The notes: a model not told the origin generated them from the sequence alone. A stretch of 64,000 nucleotides of DNA from Candidatus Regiella endosymbiont of Tuberolachnus salignus (GCF_964020115.1 NZ_OZ026542.1:1488001-1552000); one strand, 5' to 3'; shown: positions 9,905-22,492, counted from the stretch's first letter. Made by a program: numbers and translations.

Positions 9905-10534
9905 ATGAGTCAATTTCTTCACATTCATCCGCAAGACCCTCAATTACGATTGATCAAACTCAGTGTTGATGTTTTAAGCAAAGGCGGCGTCATCATCTAC
10001 CCAACCGATTCTGGCTATGCCTTAGGTTGTCGTCTAGAAGAAAAAATCGCGATGGATCGTATCTATCGCATTCGGCAACACAATACAACCCATCATTTCA
10101 CATTGGTTTGCCGCGATTTATCAGAGCTCTCTACCTATGCTCATATTGATAATTATGCCTTCAAATTAATAAAAAATAATATACCAGGGAGCTATACCTT
10201 TATTTTAAGAGCGAAGAAAGAAGTACCACGGCGTTTGATGAATGATAAACGTAAAACTATTGGATTACGGGTGTTGACTAACCCAATAGCGCTAGCATTG
10301 ATAGCGCTATTGAAAGAGCCGTTGATGTCCAGCACACTGATACTACCAGGCAATGATTGTGCTGAATCCGATCCAGAAGCCATTAAAAAAAATCTTAGCA
10401 AGCAGGTAGATTTAATTATTCACGGAGGGGTTTTAGATCCACAACCGAGCACCGTGATCGATATGACCACCTCTGCCCCTATCATCATCCGTGAAGGAGC
10501 AGGCGATGTGACGCCTTTTCGAACAGACACCTAA
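9905..10534 (+). CDS. yciO: Sua5/YciO/YrdC family protein YciO
   Basis: Paralog of the threonylcarbamoyl-AMP synthase TsaC/Sua5 with the same double-stranded RNA-binding-like fold. The nucleotide-binding block GGVIIYPTDSGYALGC (about residues 27-42) and the C-terminal STVIDMT segment are clear. Length 209 is typical (206 in E. coli). The true role of YciO is unsettled; it should not be taken as the sole tRNA t6A enzyme. It sits 34 bp after rnm with an AAGG ribosome site. Confidence 0.93.
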   Translation: MSQFLHIHPQDPQLRLIKLSVDVLSKGGVIIYPTDSGYALGCRLEEKIAMDRIYRIRQHNTTHHFTLVCRDLSELSTYAHIDNYAFKLIKNNIPGSYTFILRAKKEVPRRLMNDKRKTIGLRVLTNPIALALIALLKEPLMSSTLILPGNDCAESDPEAIKKNLSKQVDLIIHGGVLDPQPSTVIDMTTSAPIIIREGAGDVTPFRTDT

Positions 10535-10579
10535 ATATTATTCTCCCGACGCCTGTGAAGGCGACATTAGAGGTTTTCA

Positions 10580-11455
10580 ATGAGTGAAAAATTACAAAAA
10601 GTGCTAGCACGTGCTGGCCATGGCTCTCGCCGTGCAATCGAAACTATGATTATGCAAAGGCGTATCAGTCTTGATGGTAAAATAGCAACCTTGGGTGACC
10701 GTGTTGATGTCCGCCAATCGACCAAAATTCGTTTGGATGGTCGTGTACTGGCGATTACTGAATCGAATGCGGCCATCTGTCGTGTGCTAGCCTACTACAA
10801 GCCAGAAGGTGAATTATGTACCCTTCATGATCCCCAAGGGCGACCAACGGTGTTTGATCGTTTGCCTAAACTACGGACTTCTCGTTGGGTGGCGGTAGGG
10901 CGTTTAGATGTCAATACTTCAGGCTTATTACTATTTACTACTGACGGAGAATTGGCTAACCGTCTCATGCATCCTCGTCATGAGGTTGAACGGGAATACG
11001 CGGTACGTGTTTTCGGTCAAATCGACGAGGATAAAATCAAACAGCTTAGTAAAGGGATACAGTTAGAAGATGGGTCTGCTTCTTTTCATAAGATCAGTTT
11101 TCAAGGTGGGGAAGGGATTAATCAATGGTATAACGTCACTTTGACCGAAGGCCGTAATCGAGAAGTCCGCCGTCTTTGGGAAGCGGTCGACGTTAAAGTA
11201 AACCGCTTGATTCGTATACGTTACGGTGATATCACTTTACCCAAAGGTTTACCGCGTGGCGGCTGGACAGAACTTGACTTGAAAGCGATAAACTATTTAC
11301 GTGAGTTAGTATCCCTGCCTGCGGAGACCGTCAGTAAATTACCTGTTGAACAAGAACGCCGCCGCATGAAAGCCAATCAAATTCGCCGTGCGGTTAAGCG
11401 CCATTCTGAGAAAACGAGGGCTGACACCAGGCAGATAAAGAAGCGGCGTTTGTAA
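10580..11455 (+). CDS. rluB: 23S rRNA pseudouridine(2605) synthase
   Basis: RsuA-family pseudouridine synthase that modifies U2605 of 23S rRNA. It has an N-terminal S4 RNA-binding domain (about 1-60, starting [15 protein letters not shown]). The catalytic aspartate lies in [14 protein letters not shown] (about residue 110). [11 protein letters not shown] is the RsuA-family signature. The C-terminal 45 residues are Arg/Lys-rich (basic tail), typical of RluB. AGAGG precedes the ATG. Length 291 agrees with E. coli. Confidence 0.96.
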   Translation: MSEKLQKVLARAGHGSRRAIETMIMQRRISLDGKIATLGDRVDVRQSTKIRLDGRVLAITESNAAICRVLAYYKPEGELCTLHDPQGRPTVFDRLPKLRTSRWVAVGRLDVNTSGLLLFTTDGELANRLMHPRHEVEREYAVRVFGQIDEDKIKQLSKGIQLEDGSASFHKISFQGGEGINQWYNVTLTEGRNREVRRLWEAVDVKVNRLIRIRYGDITLPKGLPRGGWTELDLKAINYLRELVSLPAETVSKLPVEQERRRMKANQIRRAVKRHSEKTRADTRQIKKRRL

Positions 11456-11474
11456 CAGCCTATTCAGAATCTAA

Positions 11475-11555
11475 TATACCCTTCAAGTTGCCGCTAAGCG
11501 GCCAGAGCGAGAGCCGACAGCCAACAACATGGCGGCTTCAAAAGCGAAGGGGATA
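11475..11555 (-). repeat. Family A palindromic repeat, copy A1 (short)
   Basis: Starts TATACCCTTCAAGTTGCCGC and ends CTTCAAAAGCGAAGGGGATA. It lacks the middle third of the family and is in the inverted orientation. It lies between rluB and sohB, ending 43 bp before the sohB GTG. Confidence 0.85.
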
Positions 11556-11598
11556 CACCTATTATGTTCAATAATAAACATGAAGAAAGGCGGAACTT

Positions 11599-12645
11599 GT
11601 GGAATTAATTTCTTTGTACATGCTGTTTTTAGCCAAAATGGTGACTATTGTTACCGCGATAGGAGCACTGGTATTTATCGTTTTTTATATCGGGCAACAT
11701 CAATCAGACCACAGCGGTAAACTTAAACTCGTTAATTTAGGTAAACAATATAAAGAAATTCAGCAAAAGATGCAGTTAGCACGCCTGTCTGAGACCGAAC
11801 AAAAGCGTTGGCAAAAAGAAATTAAAAAACAGGAAAAAATAGATCAACAGTTAAAAAAACAACAAGCTAAATTGAACACTACTGCGGCAGCAAAACCCTG
11901 CCTATATGTACTCGATTTTAAAGGCAGCATTGACGCGCATGAAGTGTCATCATTAAGAGAAGAAATCTCCGCAATATTGGCGGTAGCAACAAAACAAGAT
12001 GAAGTACTGCTACGTTTGGAAAGCCCTGGCGGAGTGGTTCATGGTTATGGTCTAGCAGCATCACAATTGGTACGTTTACAACAGGCGGGTATCCATTTAA
12101 CCGTGGCTGTGGATAAAGTCGCCGCGAGTGGAGGCTATATGATGGCTTGTGTTGCCGATCGCGTCGTATCTTCCCCCTTTGCTATTATTGGCTCTATTGG
12201 TGTAGTGGCGCAAATTCCTAATTTTAATCGATGGTTGCGCAAAAATAATATTGATATTGAATTACACACTGCTGGAGAATTCAAACGCACTCTCACTTTA
12301 TTCGGTGAAAATACCGAACAAGGGCGTGAAAAATTCCGGGAAGAATTAAATGAAACCCATTTATTGTTTAAGCAATTTATTAAGCAACGGCGTCCACAGC
12401 TTGATATTGATACCGTGGCAACAGGCGAACATTGGTTTGGTATTACAGCAAAAGAAAAAGGATTAGTTGACGCGATTGAGAGCAGCGATGAGTTATTGAT
12501 CGCTAAAATGGCACAGCATGAAGTGATTAGCGTGAAATACAGTCGCCGTAAACGATTAATTGATCGATTTACCGGCAGTGTAGCAAAAAATGCGGATCGT
12601 TTATTATTGCGCTGGTGGCAACGTAGCGAAAAACCACTAATCTAA
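11599..12645 (+). CDS. sohB: Inner-membrane S49 peptidase SohB
   Basis: Signal-peptide-peptidase-like serine protease of family S49. An N-terminal membrane helix (about residues 10-32) is followed by a Lys/Gln-rich coiled segment (50-95) and the ClpP-like protease domain. The nucleophile block VAASGGYMMACVAD is at about residues 175-188. Length 348 matches E. coli SohB (349). The start is GTG at 11599 with AAAGGCGG upstream. The substrate is not known; SohB was found as a multicopy suppressor of loss of the periplasmic protease DegP. Confidence 0.95.
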   Translation: MELISLYMLFLAKMVTIVTAIGALVFIVFYIGQHQSDHSGKLKLVNLGKQYKEIQQKMQLARLSETEQKRWQKEIKKQEKIDQQLKKQQAKLNTTAAAKPCLYVLDFKGSIDAHEVSSLREEISAILAVATKQDEVLLRLESPGGVVHGYGLAASQLVRLQQAGIHLTVAVDKVAASGGYMMACVADRVVSSPFAIIGSIGVVAQIPNFNRWLRKNNIDIELHTAGEFKRTLTLFGENTEQGREKFREELNETHLLFKQFIKQRRPQLDIDTVATGEHWFGITAKEKGLVDAIESSDELLIAKMAQHEVISVKYSRRKRLIDRFTGSVAKNADRLLLRWWQRSEKPLI

Positions 12646-12675
12646 ATTGCAATATTATTGGTAGCATAAAATTTC

Positions 12676-12790
12676 TTAGAGCCTGTTCGAAATTTTCTTG
12701 ACCGACGCTCAATTGAAGAAAAAACGAGCGAAAAAGCGCAGTTTACATAGCGTAAAGAAGTATCAGCGCAGCTCAAAGAAGATTTCGTAG
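12676..12790. repeat. Family C palindromic repeat, copy C1
   Basis: Begins TTAGAGCCTGTTCGAAATTT and ends GCTCAAAGAAGATTTCGTAG. The left end closely matches copy C2 at 46.9 kb. It occupies the sohB-topA gap, where yciN lies in E. coli, and ends 37 bp before the topA ATG. Confidence 0.6.
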
Positions 12791-12826
12791 ACTCCAACAT
12801 CAGTCAACAATTTAGGTAAGGTCATT

Positions 12827-15451
12827 ATGGGCAAGGCGCTTGTAATAGTTGAATCTCCGGCAAAAGCCAAAACGATTAATAAATATCTAGGCAGTAATTA
12901 TGTTGTCAAATCGAGTGTCGGTCATATCCGTGATTTACCCACCAGTAAAAATATTTCGGGTAGAAAAAAGACAGATCTCACTGAAAATTTAGCGAAAGAA
13001 AAACAAGAAACCCCGTCTAAGAAAAAAGTTAAAAAAGATGTCAAAACCGCTTTGGTCAATCGAATGGGGATCGATCCTTATCATGGTTGGCAAGCCCAAT
13101 ATGAAATTCTACCGGGTAAAGAAAAAGTGGTGGCTGAATTAACCACATTGGCGAAAACAGCTGATCACATCTATCTCGCTACCGATCTTGATCGTGAAGG
13201 TGAAGCGATTGCTTGGCACTTACGGGAGATTATTGGCGGAGATGATACACGTTTTAGCCGTGTGGTTTTTAACGAAATTACCCAAAACGCGATTGGGCAA
13301 GCTTTTCAGCAGCCGGGACAATTAAATATTAATCGTGTTAATGCTCAGCAAGCGCGTCGCTTTATGGATCGCGTCGTCGGATATATGGTCTCCCCTCTAT
13401 TATGGAAAAAAATTGCGCGCGGTTTGTCTGCCGGGCGAGTACAATCTGTCGCCGTTCGGCTAGTCGTTGAACGCGAAAGTGAGATCAAAGCATTCGTACC
13501 ACAAGAATTTTGGGAGCTACATGCCGATCTTTTAGCAAAAGGCGATCTCAATATCCAAATGGCCGTTACCCATGTCGGTGATAAACCATTCAAACCGGTT
13601 AACGCGGAGCAAACACAGGTTGCGTTAACATTACTAAAAGATGCCGATTATAAGGTGGTGGCTCGAGAAGACAAACCCACCAGCAGTAAGCCCCCTCCCC
13701 CTTTTATTACCTCTACCCTGCAACAATCGGCTAGCACGCGACTCAATTTTGGCGTAAAAAAAACCATGATGATGGCGCAACGTTTATATGAGGCGGGTCA
13801 TATCACCTACATGCGTACTGACTCTACTAATTTGAGTCAAGATGCCTTAACGATGGTACGAGGTTATATTAACGACAATTTTGGTGCTCGTTATCTGCCG
13901 ACTTCTGCCAATCAATACAGCAATAAAGATAATTCGCAAGAAGCACACGAAGCCATCCGCCCTTCGAATGTCAATGTGTTGGCTGAACAATTAAAAGATA
14001 TGGAGCCGGATGCGCAAAAACTCTATCAATTGATCTGGTGTCAATTCGTTGCTTGTCAAATGCCACCGGCTCAGTATGATTCCACTACACTAACCGTTCA
14101 GGCCGGGGATTATCGCTTGCGCGCTAAAGGGCGCACTTTGCGTTTTGACGGATGGAGCAAAGTTGTATCGGTATTGCGTAAAGGCGATGAAGATCGTGCT
14201 TTACCTATGATTGCCGTCGGCACGCCCCTGGATTTAAAAAAATTGCTTCCTAGTCAACATTTTACTAAACCGCCCTCTCGCTATAACGAAGCCTCTTTAG
14301 TCAAAGAGCTAGAAAAAAGAGGCATTGGCCGCCCTTCTACTTACGCTTCAATTATTTCTACCATTCAAGATCGTGGGTACGTACGTCTTCATAGCCGTCG
14401 TTTTTACGCTGAAAAAATGGGCGAAATTGTTACCGATCGGCTGGAAGCCAATTTTCACGAATTGATGAATTATGATTTCACTGCGCGCATGGAAACCAGC
14501 TTGGATCAAGTAGCCAATAATCAGGCAGAATGGAAAACCGTGCTTGATGCATTTTTTAGCGAATTTAGCGCCCAATTAGCTGTGGCAGAAAAGGATCCAG
14601 AAGAAGGCGGTATGCGTCCCAACGCCATAGTCATGATCCAAATCACCTGTCCAACATGTAGCCGCCAGATGGGCATCCGTACCGCCAGTACCGGCGTATT
14701 TCTTGGTTGCTCAGGTTATGCTTTATCGCCGAAAGAGCGTTGTAAAACGACCATTAATTTAATTCCTGAAACAGAAATCCTTAACATTTTAGAAGGTGAC
14801 GATGCAGAAACCAATGCATTACGATCGCGTCGTCGTTGCCCGCAATGTGCTACCGCAATGGACAGTTATCTGATCGATACACACCGCAAACTACATATAT
14901 GTGGTAATAATCCAGTGTGTAACGGTTATGAGATTGAAGAAGGAGAGTTTCGTATTAAAGGCTACGAAGGCCCGATTGTTGAGTGCGATAAGTGTAGTGC
15001 TGAAATGCATTTAAAAATGGGGCGTTTTGGCAAGTACATGGGTTGTACTAACGATCAATGTAAGAATACACGTAAAATTTTACGCAATGGTGCCGTGGCA
15101 CCGCCAAAAGAAGATCCCATTCCTTTACCCGAGTTACACTGTACACAATCCAATGCTTATTTTGTTCTGCGCGACGGCGCTGCAGGCGTCTTCTTAGCGG
15201 CCAATACTTTCCCAAAATCAAGAGAGACACGGGCTCCATTAGTGGAAGAATTGGTGAGATTTAAACCTCTTTTACCCGAAAAATTGCGCTATCTGGCTGA
15301 TGCACCGGTAAAGGACAGTGAAGGCAATAAAACCGTAGTACGTTTTAGTCGTAAAACTAAACAACAATATATTTCCTCCGAAAAATCAGGTAAAGCAACG
15401 TCTTGGTCGGCTTTTTATATCGACGGTCGATGGATCGAAAATAAAAAATAG
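12827..15451 (+). CDS. topA: DNA topoisomerase I
   Basis: Type IA topoisomerase that relaxes negative supercoils. The Toprim domain has [17 protein letters not shown] (residues 6-22) and [15 protein letters not shown]. The catalytic tyrosine is in [14 protein letters not shown] (about residue 329). The C-terminal region carries three four-cysteine zinc ribbons (starting CPTCSRQ, CPQCATA and CDKCSAE, about residues 607-750), then the basic tail. Length 874 versus 865 in E. coli. An AAGG lies 8 bases before the start. A family A copy begins 3 bp after its TAG. Confidence 0.98.
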   Translation: MGKALVIVESPAKAKTINKYLGSNYVVKSSVGHIRDLPTSKNISGRKKTDLTENLAKEKQETPSKKKVKKDVKTALVNRMGIDPYHGWQAQYEILPGKEKVVAELTTLAKTADHIYLATDLDREGEAIAWHLREIIGGDDTRFSRVVFNEITQNAIGQAFQQPGQLNINRVNAQQARRFMDRVVGYMVSPLLWKKIARGLSAGRVQSVAVRLVVERESEIKAFVPQEFWELHADLLAKGDLNIQMAVTHVGDKPFKPVNAEQTQVALTLLKDADYKVVAREDKPTSSKPPPPFITSTLQQSASTRLNFGVKKTMMMAQRLYEAGHITYMRTDSTNLSQDALTMVRGYINDNFGARYLPTSANQYSNKDNSQEAHEAIRPSNVNVLAEQLKDMEPDAQKLYQLIWCQFVACQMPPAQYDSTTLTVQAGDYRLRAKGRTLRFDGWSKVVSVLRKGDEDRALPMIAVGTPLDLKKLLPSQHFTKPPSRYNEASLVKELEKRGIGRPSTYASIISTIQDRGYVRLHSRRFYAEKMGEIVTDRLEANFHELMNYDFTARMETSLDQVANNQAEWKTVLDAFFSEFSAQLAVAEKDPEEGGMRPNAIVMIQITCPTCSRQMGIRTASTGVFLGCSGYALSPKERCKTTINLIPETEILNILEGDDAETNALRSRRRCPQCATAMDSYLIDTHRKLHICGNNPVCNGYEIEEGEFRIKGYEGPIVECDKCSAEMHLKMGRFGKYMGCTNDQCKNTRKILRNGAVAPPKEDPIPLPELHCTQSNAYFVLRDGAAGVFLAANTFPKSRETRAPLVEELVRFKPLLPEKLRYLADAPVKDSEGNKTVVRFSRKTKQQYISSEKSGKATSWSAFYIDGRWIENKK

Positions 15452-15454
15452 GTT

Positions 15455-15573
15455 TATACCCTTCACCTTTGAAGCCGCCGCGTTTTTAGCTGCGGGTGTT
15501 CGCCTCATGGTATGTCCGCGCTCATAGGTCGGTCTCCCTGGCAGCCGAAGGCAACTTCAAAGACAAAGGGTCT
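15455..15573 (+). repeat. Family A palindromic repeat, copy A2
   Basis: Full-length copy, TATACCCTTCACCTTTGAAG at the left and AACTTCAAAGACAAAGGGT at the right, immediately after the topA stop. The right tip has mutated from GGGTATA to GGGTCTA. Confidence 0.9.
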
Positions 15574-15591
15574 AATGGAGAAATACAGTGA

Positions 15592-16590
<999 letters not shown>

Positions 16591-16603
16591 ATCAACGGTT
16601 TTT

Positions 16604-16714
16604 TATACCCTTCGCCTTTGAAGCCGCCGTGTTGTTGGCTGCCAGCTCTCGCCATGGTATGTCTACGCTCATCGGTCGGTCGCCCTAGCGGAAACTTCAA
16701 AGACGAAAGGTATA
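16604..16714 (+). repeat. Family A palindromic repeat, copy A3
   Basis: TATACCCTTCGCCTTTGAAG at the left and CTTCAAAGACGAAAGGTATA at the right. It lies between the converging cysB and nqrM genes; its right end touches the nqrM stop codon (16715-16717). Confidence 0.9.
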
Positions 16715-16942
16715 TTACAAAATACGGTATTGCGCCCATTTTTTTTCACGTGCCGCAGCTTGAGCCAATCGCTTTTTGCGACTATCACAAGGCTCAGGAC
16801 AATCACAAATTTTTTCCATGCCTAAGCTCGTGATCCCACCACAACTGCCTTGTAAGCTTTTGCGTTTGACCAAATATCCCAATGACATACCGATTGTGAT
16901 GAGCAGAAAAAAAATAAAAGAGATAATAAACAGGGTTAGCAT
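16715..16942 (-). CDS. nqrM: Na+-NQR maturation factor NqrM
   Basis: Small membrane protein (75 residues) needed to assemble active Na+-translocating NADH:quinone reductase, thought to deliver iron for the membrane-buried iron site between NqrD and NqrE. One N-terminal transmembrane helix (LTLFIISFIFFLLITIGMSL) is followed by four cysteines in GSCGGI and ICDCPEPCD, the family hallmark. The start at 16942 is chosen because AAGGAGCG lies directly before it; a longer frame upstream runs into apbE. It is the last gene of the nqr operon, 13 bp after apbE. Confidence 0.9.
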   Translation of the reverse strand: MLTLFIISFIFFLLITIGMSLGYLVKRKSLQGSCGGITSLGMEKICDCPEPCDSRKKRLAQAAAREKKWAQYRIL

Positions 16943-16955
16943 CGCTCCTTCCTCC

Positions 16956-17984
16956 TCAATGTTTTTTGCGCAGATAAGGTTCAAACGCCGTTGAATAACG
17001 TGCTTCAAAACCATTATCGGTTTTAATGATCATAAACACGGGAATATTCAATAAATTCGCCAATTCCATACCACGTTGTGACCCCAGCACATCTAAACCA
17101 GTAGATAATCCATCCGCCGTCATGCAGCTTGGATCCAAAACGGTTACCGAGACCAGTCGATGGTTTATTGGCCGACCGGTGCTAGGATCGATGGTGTGAG
17201 AATAACGCACGCCTTTTTCTTCAAAATAGTTACGATAGTCACCCGAGGTTGCAACCGACATGATACCGGGTTCGATGATCTCCTGCGCGCTGGATCCCCC
17301 GCCCGCATTCGGTTTTTCAATAGCAATACGCCAAGGCTGATCTTTGCCATTATTGCCGCGAGTGCGGATCTCACCACCAATATCTACCATGTAATGGTGG
17401 ATGTTATTGGCTTCTAAATAGTCAGCAATCACATCAACACCATAGCCCTTCGCGATGCCAGAAAGATCGACATACAGTTCAGGAATAGTTTTGATCAAGG
17501 CGTCTTGCTTCTGCTCTACTGCCAATTTATCGATGCCAATCCAAGCCCGACGCTTTTCCAATTCAGCCTCAGTAGGAACTTTATCGGGGCGACCTTCAGG
17601 GCCAAAACCCCAGAGGTTCACTACCGAACCAACAGTCACATCTAACGCACCTTCAGTAATACCATTGATCCTAATTGCCTCCCGCACCACTTTTGCCGTG
17701 GCGGCAGAAACGGGGAAAGCGGTGTTGATCTGCCTACTTTGATTAAAACGACTTAATTCAGAGTCTTCGCGATAGGTTGACATTTGATCATTGATGAGCT
17801 GCAATTTTTGCTCAATGTCTCGTTGAAGCGATTCAAGCGGCGGAGTGGTGGGTGCACTCACATATTTAATGGAGTACGAAGTGCCCATGGTTTTTCCTGA
17901 AAAATTAATTTGTTCAGAACCACAACCGGTCAATAATAGTAAATTTGTTAATATTATTAGCCAATAAATTATCTTTTTATACAT
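16956..17984 (-). CDS. apbE: FAD:protein FMN transferase (lipoprotein)
   Basis: Attaches FMN through a phosphoester bond to threonines of NqrB and NqrC, using FAD. The signal peptide ends in a lipobox (LLLLTGC), so the enzyme should be a periplasmic lipoprotein processed by LspA. The family blocks GKTMGTSYSIKY (about residue 30), VDLSGIAKGYGVD and YSHTIDPSTGRPI are clear. Length 342 is normal. It sits 9 bp after nqrF, next to its two targets in the same operon. Confidence 0.96.
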   Translation of the reverse strand: MYKKIIYWLIILTNLLLLTGCGSEQINFSGKTMGTSYSIKYVSAPTTPPLESLQRDIEQKLQLINDQMSTYREDSELSRFNQSRQINTAFPVSAATAKVVREAIRINGITEGALDVTVGSVVNLWGFGPEGRPDKVPTEAELEKRRAWIGIDKLAVEQKQDALIKTIPELYVDLSGIAKGYGVDVIADYLEANNIHHYMVDIGGEIRTRGNNGKDQPWRIAIEKPNAGGGSSAQEIIEPGIMSVATSGDYRNYFEEKGVRYSHTIDPSTGRPINHRLVSVTVLDPSCMTADGLSTGLDVLGSQRGMELANLLNIPVFMIIKTDNGFEARYSTAFEPYLRKKH

Positions 17985-17993
17985 GATTTTTTA

Positions 17994-19217
17994 TTAGCCA
18001 CCAAAATCATCCAGCATAATATTCTCATCCTCAACACCCAAATTTTTCAGCATGCTGATCACCGCGGCATTCATCATCGGAGGACCACACATATAGAATT
18101 CACAGTCTTCAGGCGCGGGGTGATCTTTCAAATAATTTTCTAATAACACATTATGGATAAATCCTGTGTATCCGCTCCAATTGTCTTCCGGCAAGGGATC
18201 GGATAAGGCAACATGCCAAGTAAAATTATCGTTTCCTGCTTGCAGTTGATCAAAATCTTGTTCATAAAACATTTCCCGCCGCGAGCGGGCACCATACCAA
18301 AAGCTTATTTTTCGCTTTGAATGGATGCGATTAAGTTGATCAAAAATATGCGAACGCATGGGTGCCATGCCAGCGCCGCCACCAATAAATACCATTTCAG
18401 CCTGCGTATCTTTAGCAAAAAATTCACCAAATGGGCCAGAGATAGTCACTTTATCACCCGGTTGCAAAGACCAGATATAAGAAGACATGATACCCGGTGG
18501 CGCCTCCGATTTATTCGGCGGCGGCGTGGCAATACGTACATTCAACATAATGATGCCATGCTCTTCGGGATAATTCGCCATCGAATAGGCACGCACGGTG
18601 GGCTCCGTCACTGTCGATTGAAAACGGAATAAGTTAAATTTATCCCAGTCATTACGGTATTCTTCGGGTACAGAGAAATCAGCATAGTTAACCTGGTGGG
18701 GCGGCGCTTCAATTTGAATAAACCCTCCGGCTCGAAATGGTACCACTTCACCATCAGGTATTTTGAGTTTCAGCTCTTTAATAAAAGTGGCTTTATTATC
18801 ATTGGAGATCACGTCGCAATCCCACTTTTTAATGCCAAAAACCTCTTCTGGCAGGTCGATCTTCAAATCTCGTTTCACACTGACTTGACAGGCCAAACGA
18901 CAACCTTGTTTCGCTTCGCGTTTTGAAATATGAGAAAGTTCAGTGGCAAGAATATCACCGCCACCTTCTTTGATCGTCACACGACACTGGCCACATGATC
19001 CGCCGCCACCGCAAGCAGAGGAAACAAAAATGCCACTACCGGCCAGGATATTGAGCAATTTATCACCGGCAGGAGCAGTGAAACTTTTATCGACATCGCC
19101 GTTTATTTCTACACGGATCTCACCGGTATTCACCAATTTCGATTTAGCAAATAAAATCATAGCGGTTAGTGCCAATACGATCAGGGTGAACATCAGGACG
19201 CCAAGGATGATTTCCAT
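17994..19217 (-). CDS. nqrF: Na+-NQR subunit F, NADH dehydrogenase module
   Basis: Entry point of the Na+-NQR complex: oxidises NADH with FAD and passes electrons to a [2Fe-2S] centre. After one N-terminal helix (about 3-25) comes the ferredoxin domain with [10 protein letters not shown] and a further cysteine in GCRLACQV. The FAD site is [11 protein letters not shown], and the NADH site [16 protein letters not shown]. It ends in the conserved MLDDFGG. Length 407 as in Vibrio and Yersinia. It follows nqrE by 15 bp. Confidence 0.98.
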   Translation of the reverse strand: MEIILGVLMFTLIVLALTAMILFAKSKLVNTGEIRVEINGDVDKSFTAPAGDKLLNILAGSGIFVSSACGGGGSCGQCRVTIKEGGGDILATELSHISKREAKQGCRLACQVSVKRDLKIDLPEEVFGIKKWDCDVISNDNKATFIKELKLKIPDGEVVPFRAGGFIQIEAPPHQVNYADFSVPEEYRNDWDKFNLFRFQSTVTEPTVRAYSMANYPEEHGIIMLNVRIATPPPNKSEAPPGIMSSYIWSLQPGDKVTISGPFGEFFAKDTQAEMVFIGGGAGMAPMRSHIFDQLNRIHSKRKISFWYGARSRREMFYEQDFDQLQAGNDNFTWHVALSDPLPEDNWSGYTGFIHNVLLENYLKDHPAPEDCEFYMCGPPMMNAAVISMLKNLGVEDENIMLDDFGG

Positions 19218-19232
19218 TAATTTTTCCTTTCC

Positions 19233-19832
19233 TTACAGATTCACACCAGAAAAAGACATAAAACCTAACGCCATCAATCCAGTAGTGATAAAAGTGATAC
19301 CTAAACCTTGTAAACCCGCAGGCACATCAGCATATTTCATTTTTTCGCGGATCCCAGCCAAAGCAACAATAGCCAACATCCAACCGATACCTGAGCCAAA
19401 ACCATAAACCACGGATTCAGGGAAGTTATAATCACGTTGTGCCATAAAGGAAACGCCGCCAAAAATAGCGCAATTTACGGTGATCAGCGGTAAAAAAATA
19501 CCCAATGCGTTGTAAAGCGAGGGGAAATAGCGATCTAAGATCATCTCAAGGATCTGCACTAACGCTGCTATCACGCCAATAAAGGTGATGAAATTGAGAA
19601 AACTTAAATCAATACCTTCCATTAAGGCGCCATCGCGCAGTACTAAGTTATAAACAAGATTGTTAGCCGGTACAGAAATCCCCAGCACGAAGGTTACCGC
19701 AATGCCTAAACCAAAGGCGGTTGAGACTTTTTTTGATACCGCTAAAAAAGTACACATACCGAGAAAAAAAGCCAGCGCCATATTTTCAACAAACACCGCG
19801 CGCACAAACAAGCTAATGTAATGTTCCATCAT
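19233..19832 (-). CDS. nqrE: Na+-NQR subunit E
   Basis: Hydrophobic subunit with six membrane helices, homologous to NqrD and RnfA. The conserved cysteines that help hold the membrane iron centre occur in [14 protein letters not shown] (about residues 21-34) and [13 protein letters not shown] (about 115-127). Length 199 is standard. It starts 3 bp after nqrD ends. Confidence 0.97.
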   Translation of the reverse strand: MMEHYISLFVRAVFVENMALAFFLGMCTFLAVSKKVSTAFGLGIAVTFVLGISVPANNLVYNLVLRDGALMEGIDLSFLNFITFIGVIAALVQILEMILDRYFPSLYNALGIFLPLITVNCAIFGGVSFMAQRDYNFPESVVYGFGSGIGWMLAIVALAGIREKMKYADVPAGLQGLGITFITTGLMALGFMSFSGVNL

Positions 19833-19835
19833 CCA

Positions 19836-20465
19836 TTACTCCTTTTCAACTTGTTCAGGTTTTAAGCTTCGCAAACCCCAAATAAGCAAACCAATGATAA
19901 AAAATGCGCTGGGCGCTAGTAAGAACAGTCCATTGGGCTGGTACCAACCACCATTTTGAATGCTCTCCAATAAGGTGATGCCAAAAAGTTTACCTGAGCC
20001 TATCAATTCACGGACAAAACCCACCGCCACTAATACCAGCCCATAACCTAACCCATTGCCGATGCCGTCCATAAAGCTTTCAATCGGCGGCGATTTCATT
20101 GCATAAGCTTCCGCACGCCCCATCACGATGCAGTTAGTGATGATCAAACCAACAAAAACCGACAGTTGTTTTGAGATTTCATAGGCATAAGCACGCAGGA
20201 TCTGATCGACAACAATCACCAGCGAGGCAATAATCACCATTTGCACAATGATCCGAACACTGTTAGGAATGTGGTGACGAATTAAGGAGATAAAAAAGCT
20301 AGAAAATGCGGTCACCAAGGTTACCGCCAGCGTCATCACTAGCGCGGTTTCTAATTTTGTCGTCACCGCTAACGCCGAGCAGACGCCCAAAATTTGCAAC
20401 GCAATAGGGTTGTTATCTAATAATGGGCCTAACAGAACACGTTTGATCTCTTTGTTATCAGCCAT
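19836..20465 (-). CDS. nqrD: Na+-NQR subunit D
   Basis: Membrane subunit with six helices, homologous to RnfE. Conserved motifs include [19 protein letters not shown] (about residues 26-44) and [16 protein letters not shown] (about 107-122), each with one cysteine of the membrane iron site shared with NqrE. Length 209 is normal. The start overlaps the nqrC stop by 8 bp. Confidence 0.97.
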   Translation of the reverse strand: MADNKEIKRVLLGPLLDNNPIALQILGVCSALAVTTKLETALVMTLAVTLVTAFSSFFISLIRHHIPNSVRIIVQMVIIASLVIVVDQILRAYAYEISKQLSVFVGLIITNCIVMGRAEAYAMKSPPIESFMDGIGNGLGYGLVLVAVGFVRELIGSGKLFGITLLESIQNGGWYQPNGLFLLAPSAFFIIGLLIWGLRSLKPEQVEKE

Positions 20466-21258
20466 TTTCTAACACTCCTGCACGCACTTTTTTTAAGAAT
20501 GGGCCAAAGCCATTTTCACCTAACCAAAATACAAAGGTGTTTTGCACGCCTTTTGAAGTGATGGTCGCACCGGATAAACCGTCAATCGCCGAGGGATCGT
20601 CCGCACTGGCATTGCCCTTGACAACACGGATCGCCGGTTGCCCTTGTGCATCAAATAATTTTTTACCCACCCATAAACGACGCCAGGCTGGATTTTCTAC
20701 TTCACCACCGAGCCCAGGTGTTTCTCCTTGCTCATAATAGCTAATGCCCTTGACAGTTTGCCCTTCAGCATCGAGCGCAACAAAAGCATACATCATCGAC
20801 CATAAACCAGAGCCGTATACTGGCAAGACGATATTGCTGATTTGGCCTTGTTCATTACGGACTAAATAGATCTCGACAACATTGGCTCGACGCTTAATGC
20901 CGACAATATCTTGCTCTGGAGTTAGCGCGATACTTTTTTGATCATCGCGTAAGGCGCTGGCGCGATCAAATTTTGTCGGATCACCGTTAACGAAATCCCC
21001 ACTGGCTAAATCTAATAAGCGGGGAATGATACGGGCAGTAAAGGCGTTTTTCACTGCCGTGGCTTCCATTTTCGGCGTTAATAAACCCACCACATCCAAA
21101 ATATTGCGTTGTTTGTCCAGTAAGCGTTGTTCCTGTTGTCTCGCCTTGAGACCCACGGCAGCACCCGCCACCACCACTGAACAGATCAAACACAGCAAAA
21201 CCACGACGGTTAAGGTTTTACCCATACTGTTATTATTTTTTGCTTTATCATTTGCCAC
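20458..21258 (-). CDS. nqrC: Na+-NQR subunit C (covalent FMN)
   Basis: Periplasm-facing subunit anchored by one N-terminal helix ([20 protein letters not shown]). The FMN-carrying threonine is the last T of DGLSGATIT near the C-terminus. I place the start at a GTG (21258) preceded by GGAG at 8 bases, giving 266 residues beginning with a sequence aligned to the usual MANDKAKN. An ATG 23 codons further upstream lies inside nqrB and adds unconserved residues. It overlaps nqrB by 11 bp. Confidence 0.95.
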   Translation of the reverse strand: MANDKAKNNNSMGKTLTVVVLLCLICSVVVAGAAVGLKARQQEQRLLDKQRNILDVVGLLTPKMEATAVKNAFTARIIPRLLDLASGDFVNGDPTKFDRASALRDDQKSIALTPEQDIVGIKRRANVVEIYLVRNEQGQISNIVLPVYGSGLWSMMYAFVALDAEGQTVKGISYYEQGETPGLGGEVENPAWRRLWVGKKLFDAQGQPAIRVVKGNASADDPSAIDGLSGATITSKGVQNTFVFWLGENGFGPFLKKVRAGVLENG

Positions 21259-22489
21259 GGGCGGATCTCCGTTTGATGTTAGCCTGGACGACCACATAGT
21301 CGAACAGAGGTGCAAACAGATTGGCAAATAAGATCGCCAACATCATTCCCTCAGGATAAGCGGGATTAATAACCCTAATGAGCACACACATGACACCAAT
21401 CAAACCGCCATACCACCATTTTCCTTTGTTAGTAAAGGCAGCGGATACCGGATCAGTGGCCATAAAAATCATGCCGAAAGCAAAACCACCGAGCACTAAA
21501 TGCCAATACCAAGACATAGCAAACAGCGGATTGGTATTCGAGCCTATGACGTTAAACAGATAAGCGGTCGCCATCATTCCCAGCATCACCCCGGCAACAA
21601 TCCGCCAAGAGGCTATCCGCGCAAAAATAATGATCGCACCGCCGATTAAGATCATTAGCGTCGAGACTTCACCAACAGAGCCTGGAATATTGCCTAAAAA
21701 AGCATCCAGCCAACTAATGGGTTGTCCGCTCACTGTATTGATTAAATTTTGACCTCCATTCATACTCCATTGCGAAAGCGGCGTCGCACCGGAAAAACCA
21801 TCAGCGGCATTCCACACCAAATCACCTGAGATTTGCGCAGGATAAGCAAAAAATAAGAAAGCGCGGCCGGCTAATGCCGGGTTAACAAAATTACGCCCGG
21901 TGCCACCAAAAATTTCTTTGCCGATCACCACGCCAAACGAAATACCGAGCGCCGCTTGCCACAGCGGTAAATTGGGCGGCAGGATCAGCGCAAAAAGCAC
22001 CGAGGTGACAAAGAAACCTTCGTTGATTTCATGCTTACGGATCACCGAAAAAAGCACTTCCCAACATCCACCGACGATAAACACCACAGCATAAATTGGC
22101 ACAAAATAAGCCGCACCCAAGATCATTTTGCTGATCCAGTCAGCATCTGCCGCCAATGATGCGCCTAACCATTGTGCTAAACGGTAATGCCAATCCCCAG
22201 CGAGAACCTGTTGCAGCTCTGCCCCAGTGTAAAGATGATGCAAAGCGGGGATGGCCTGCTGACCAATGTTATACATACCCCAAAACATTGCAGGAAAAAC
22301 CGACAGCCAGACCAAAATCATCATCCGTTTAAGATCAATCGCATCACGGACATGAGAAGCACCTGATGTCACCTTTCCTTGCGTATAAAAAATAGTCGCC
22401 ACCGCTTCATACAACGGGTAATACTTTTCTAACTTGCCACCCGCTTCAAAGTGAGGCTCTATTTTTTCAAAAAAATTTTTCAGACCCAT
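21248..22489 (-). CDS. nqrB: Na+-NQR subunit B (covalent FMN, riboflavin)
   Basis: Largest membrane subunit and the likely sodium channel; it binds FMN covalently and riboflavin. The FMN threonine is in [12 protein letters not shown] at about residue 236. Ten hydrophobic helices follow a short cytoplasmic N-terminus (residues 1-55). [17 protein letters not shown] and [17 protein letters not shown] are conserved family blocks. Length 413 as in Yersinia. It lies 3 bp from nqrA. Confidence 0.98.
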   Translation of the reverse strand: MGLKNFFEKIEPHFEAGGKLEKYYPLYEAVATIFYTQGKVTSGASHVRDAIDLKRMMILVWLSVFPAMFWGMYNIGQQAIPALHHLYTGAELQQVLAGDWHYRLAQWLGASLAADADWISKMILGAAYFVPIYAVVFIVGGCWEVLFSVIRKHEINEGFFVTSVLFALILPPNLPLWQAALGISFGVVIGKEIFGGTGRNFVNPALAGRAFLFFAYPAQISGDLVWNAADGFSGATPLSQWSMNGGQNLINTVSGQPISWLDAFLGNIPGSVGEVSTLMILIGGAIIIFARIASWRIVAGVMLGMMATAYLFNVIGSNTNPLFAMSWYWHLVLGGFAFGMIFMATDPVSAAFTNKGKWWYGGLIGVMCVLIRVINPAYPEGMMLAILFANLFAPLFDYVVVQANIKRRSARGK

Positions 22490-22492
22490 CAG

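Noticed and set aside
16942-17014. N-terminal extension of NqrM to an upstream ATG
   Set aside because: The extra 24 residues overlap apbE and are not conserved; the ATG at 16942 has a strong ribosome site.
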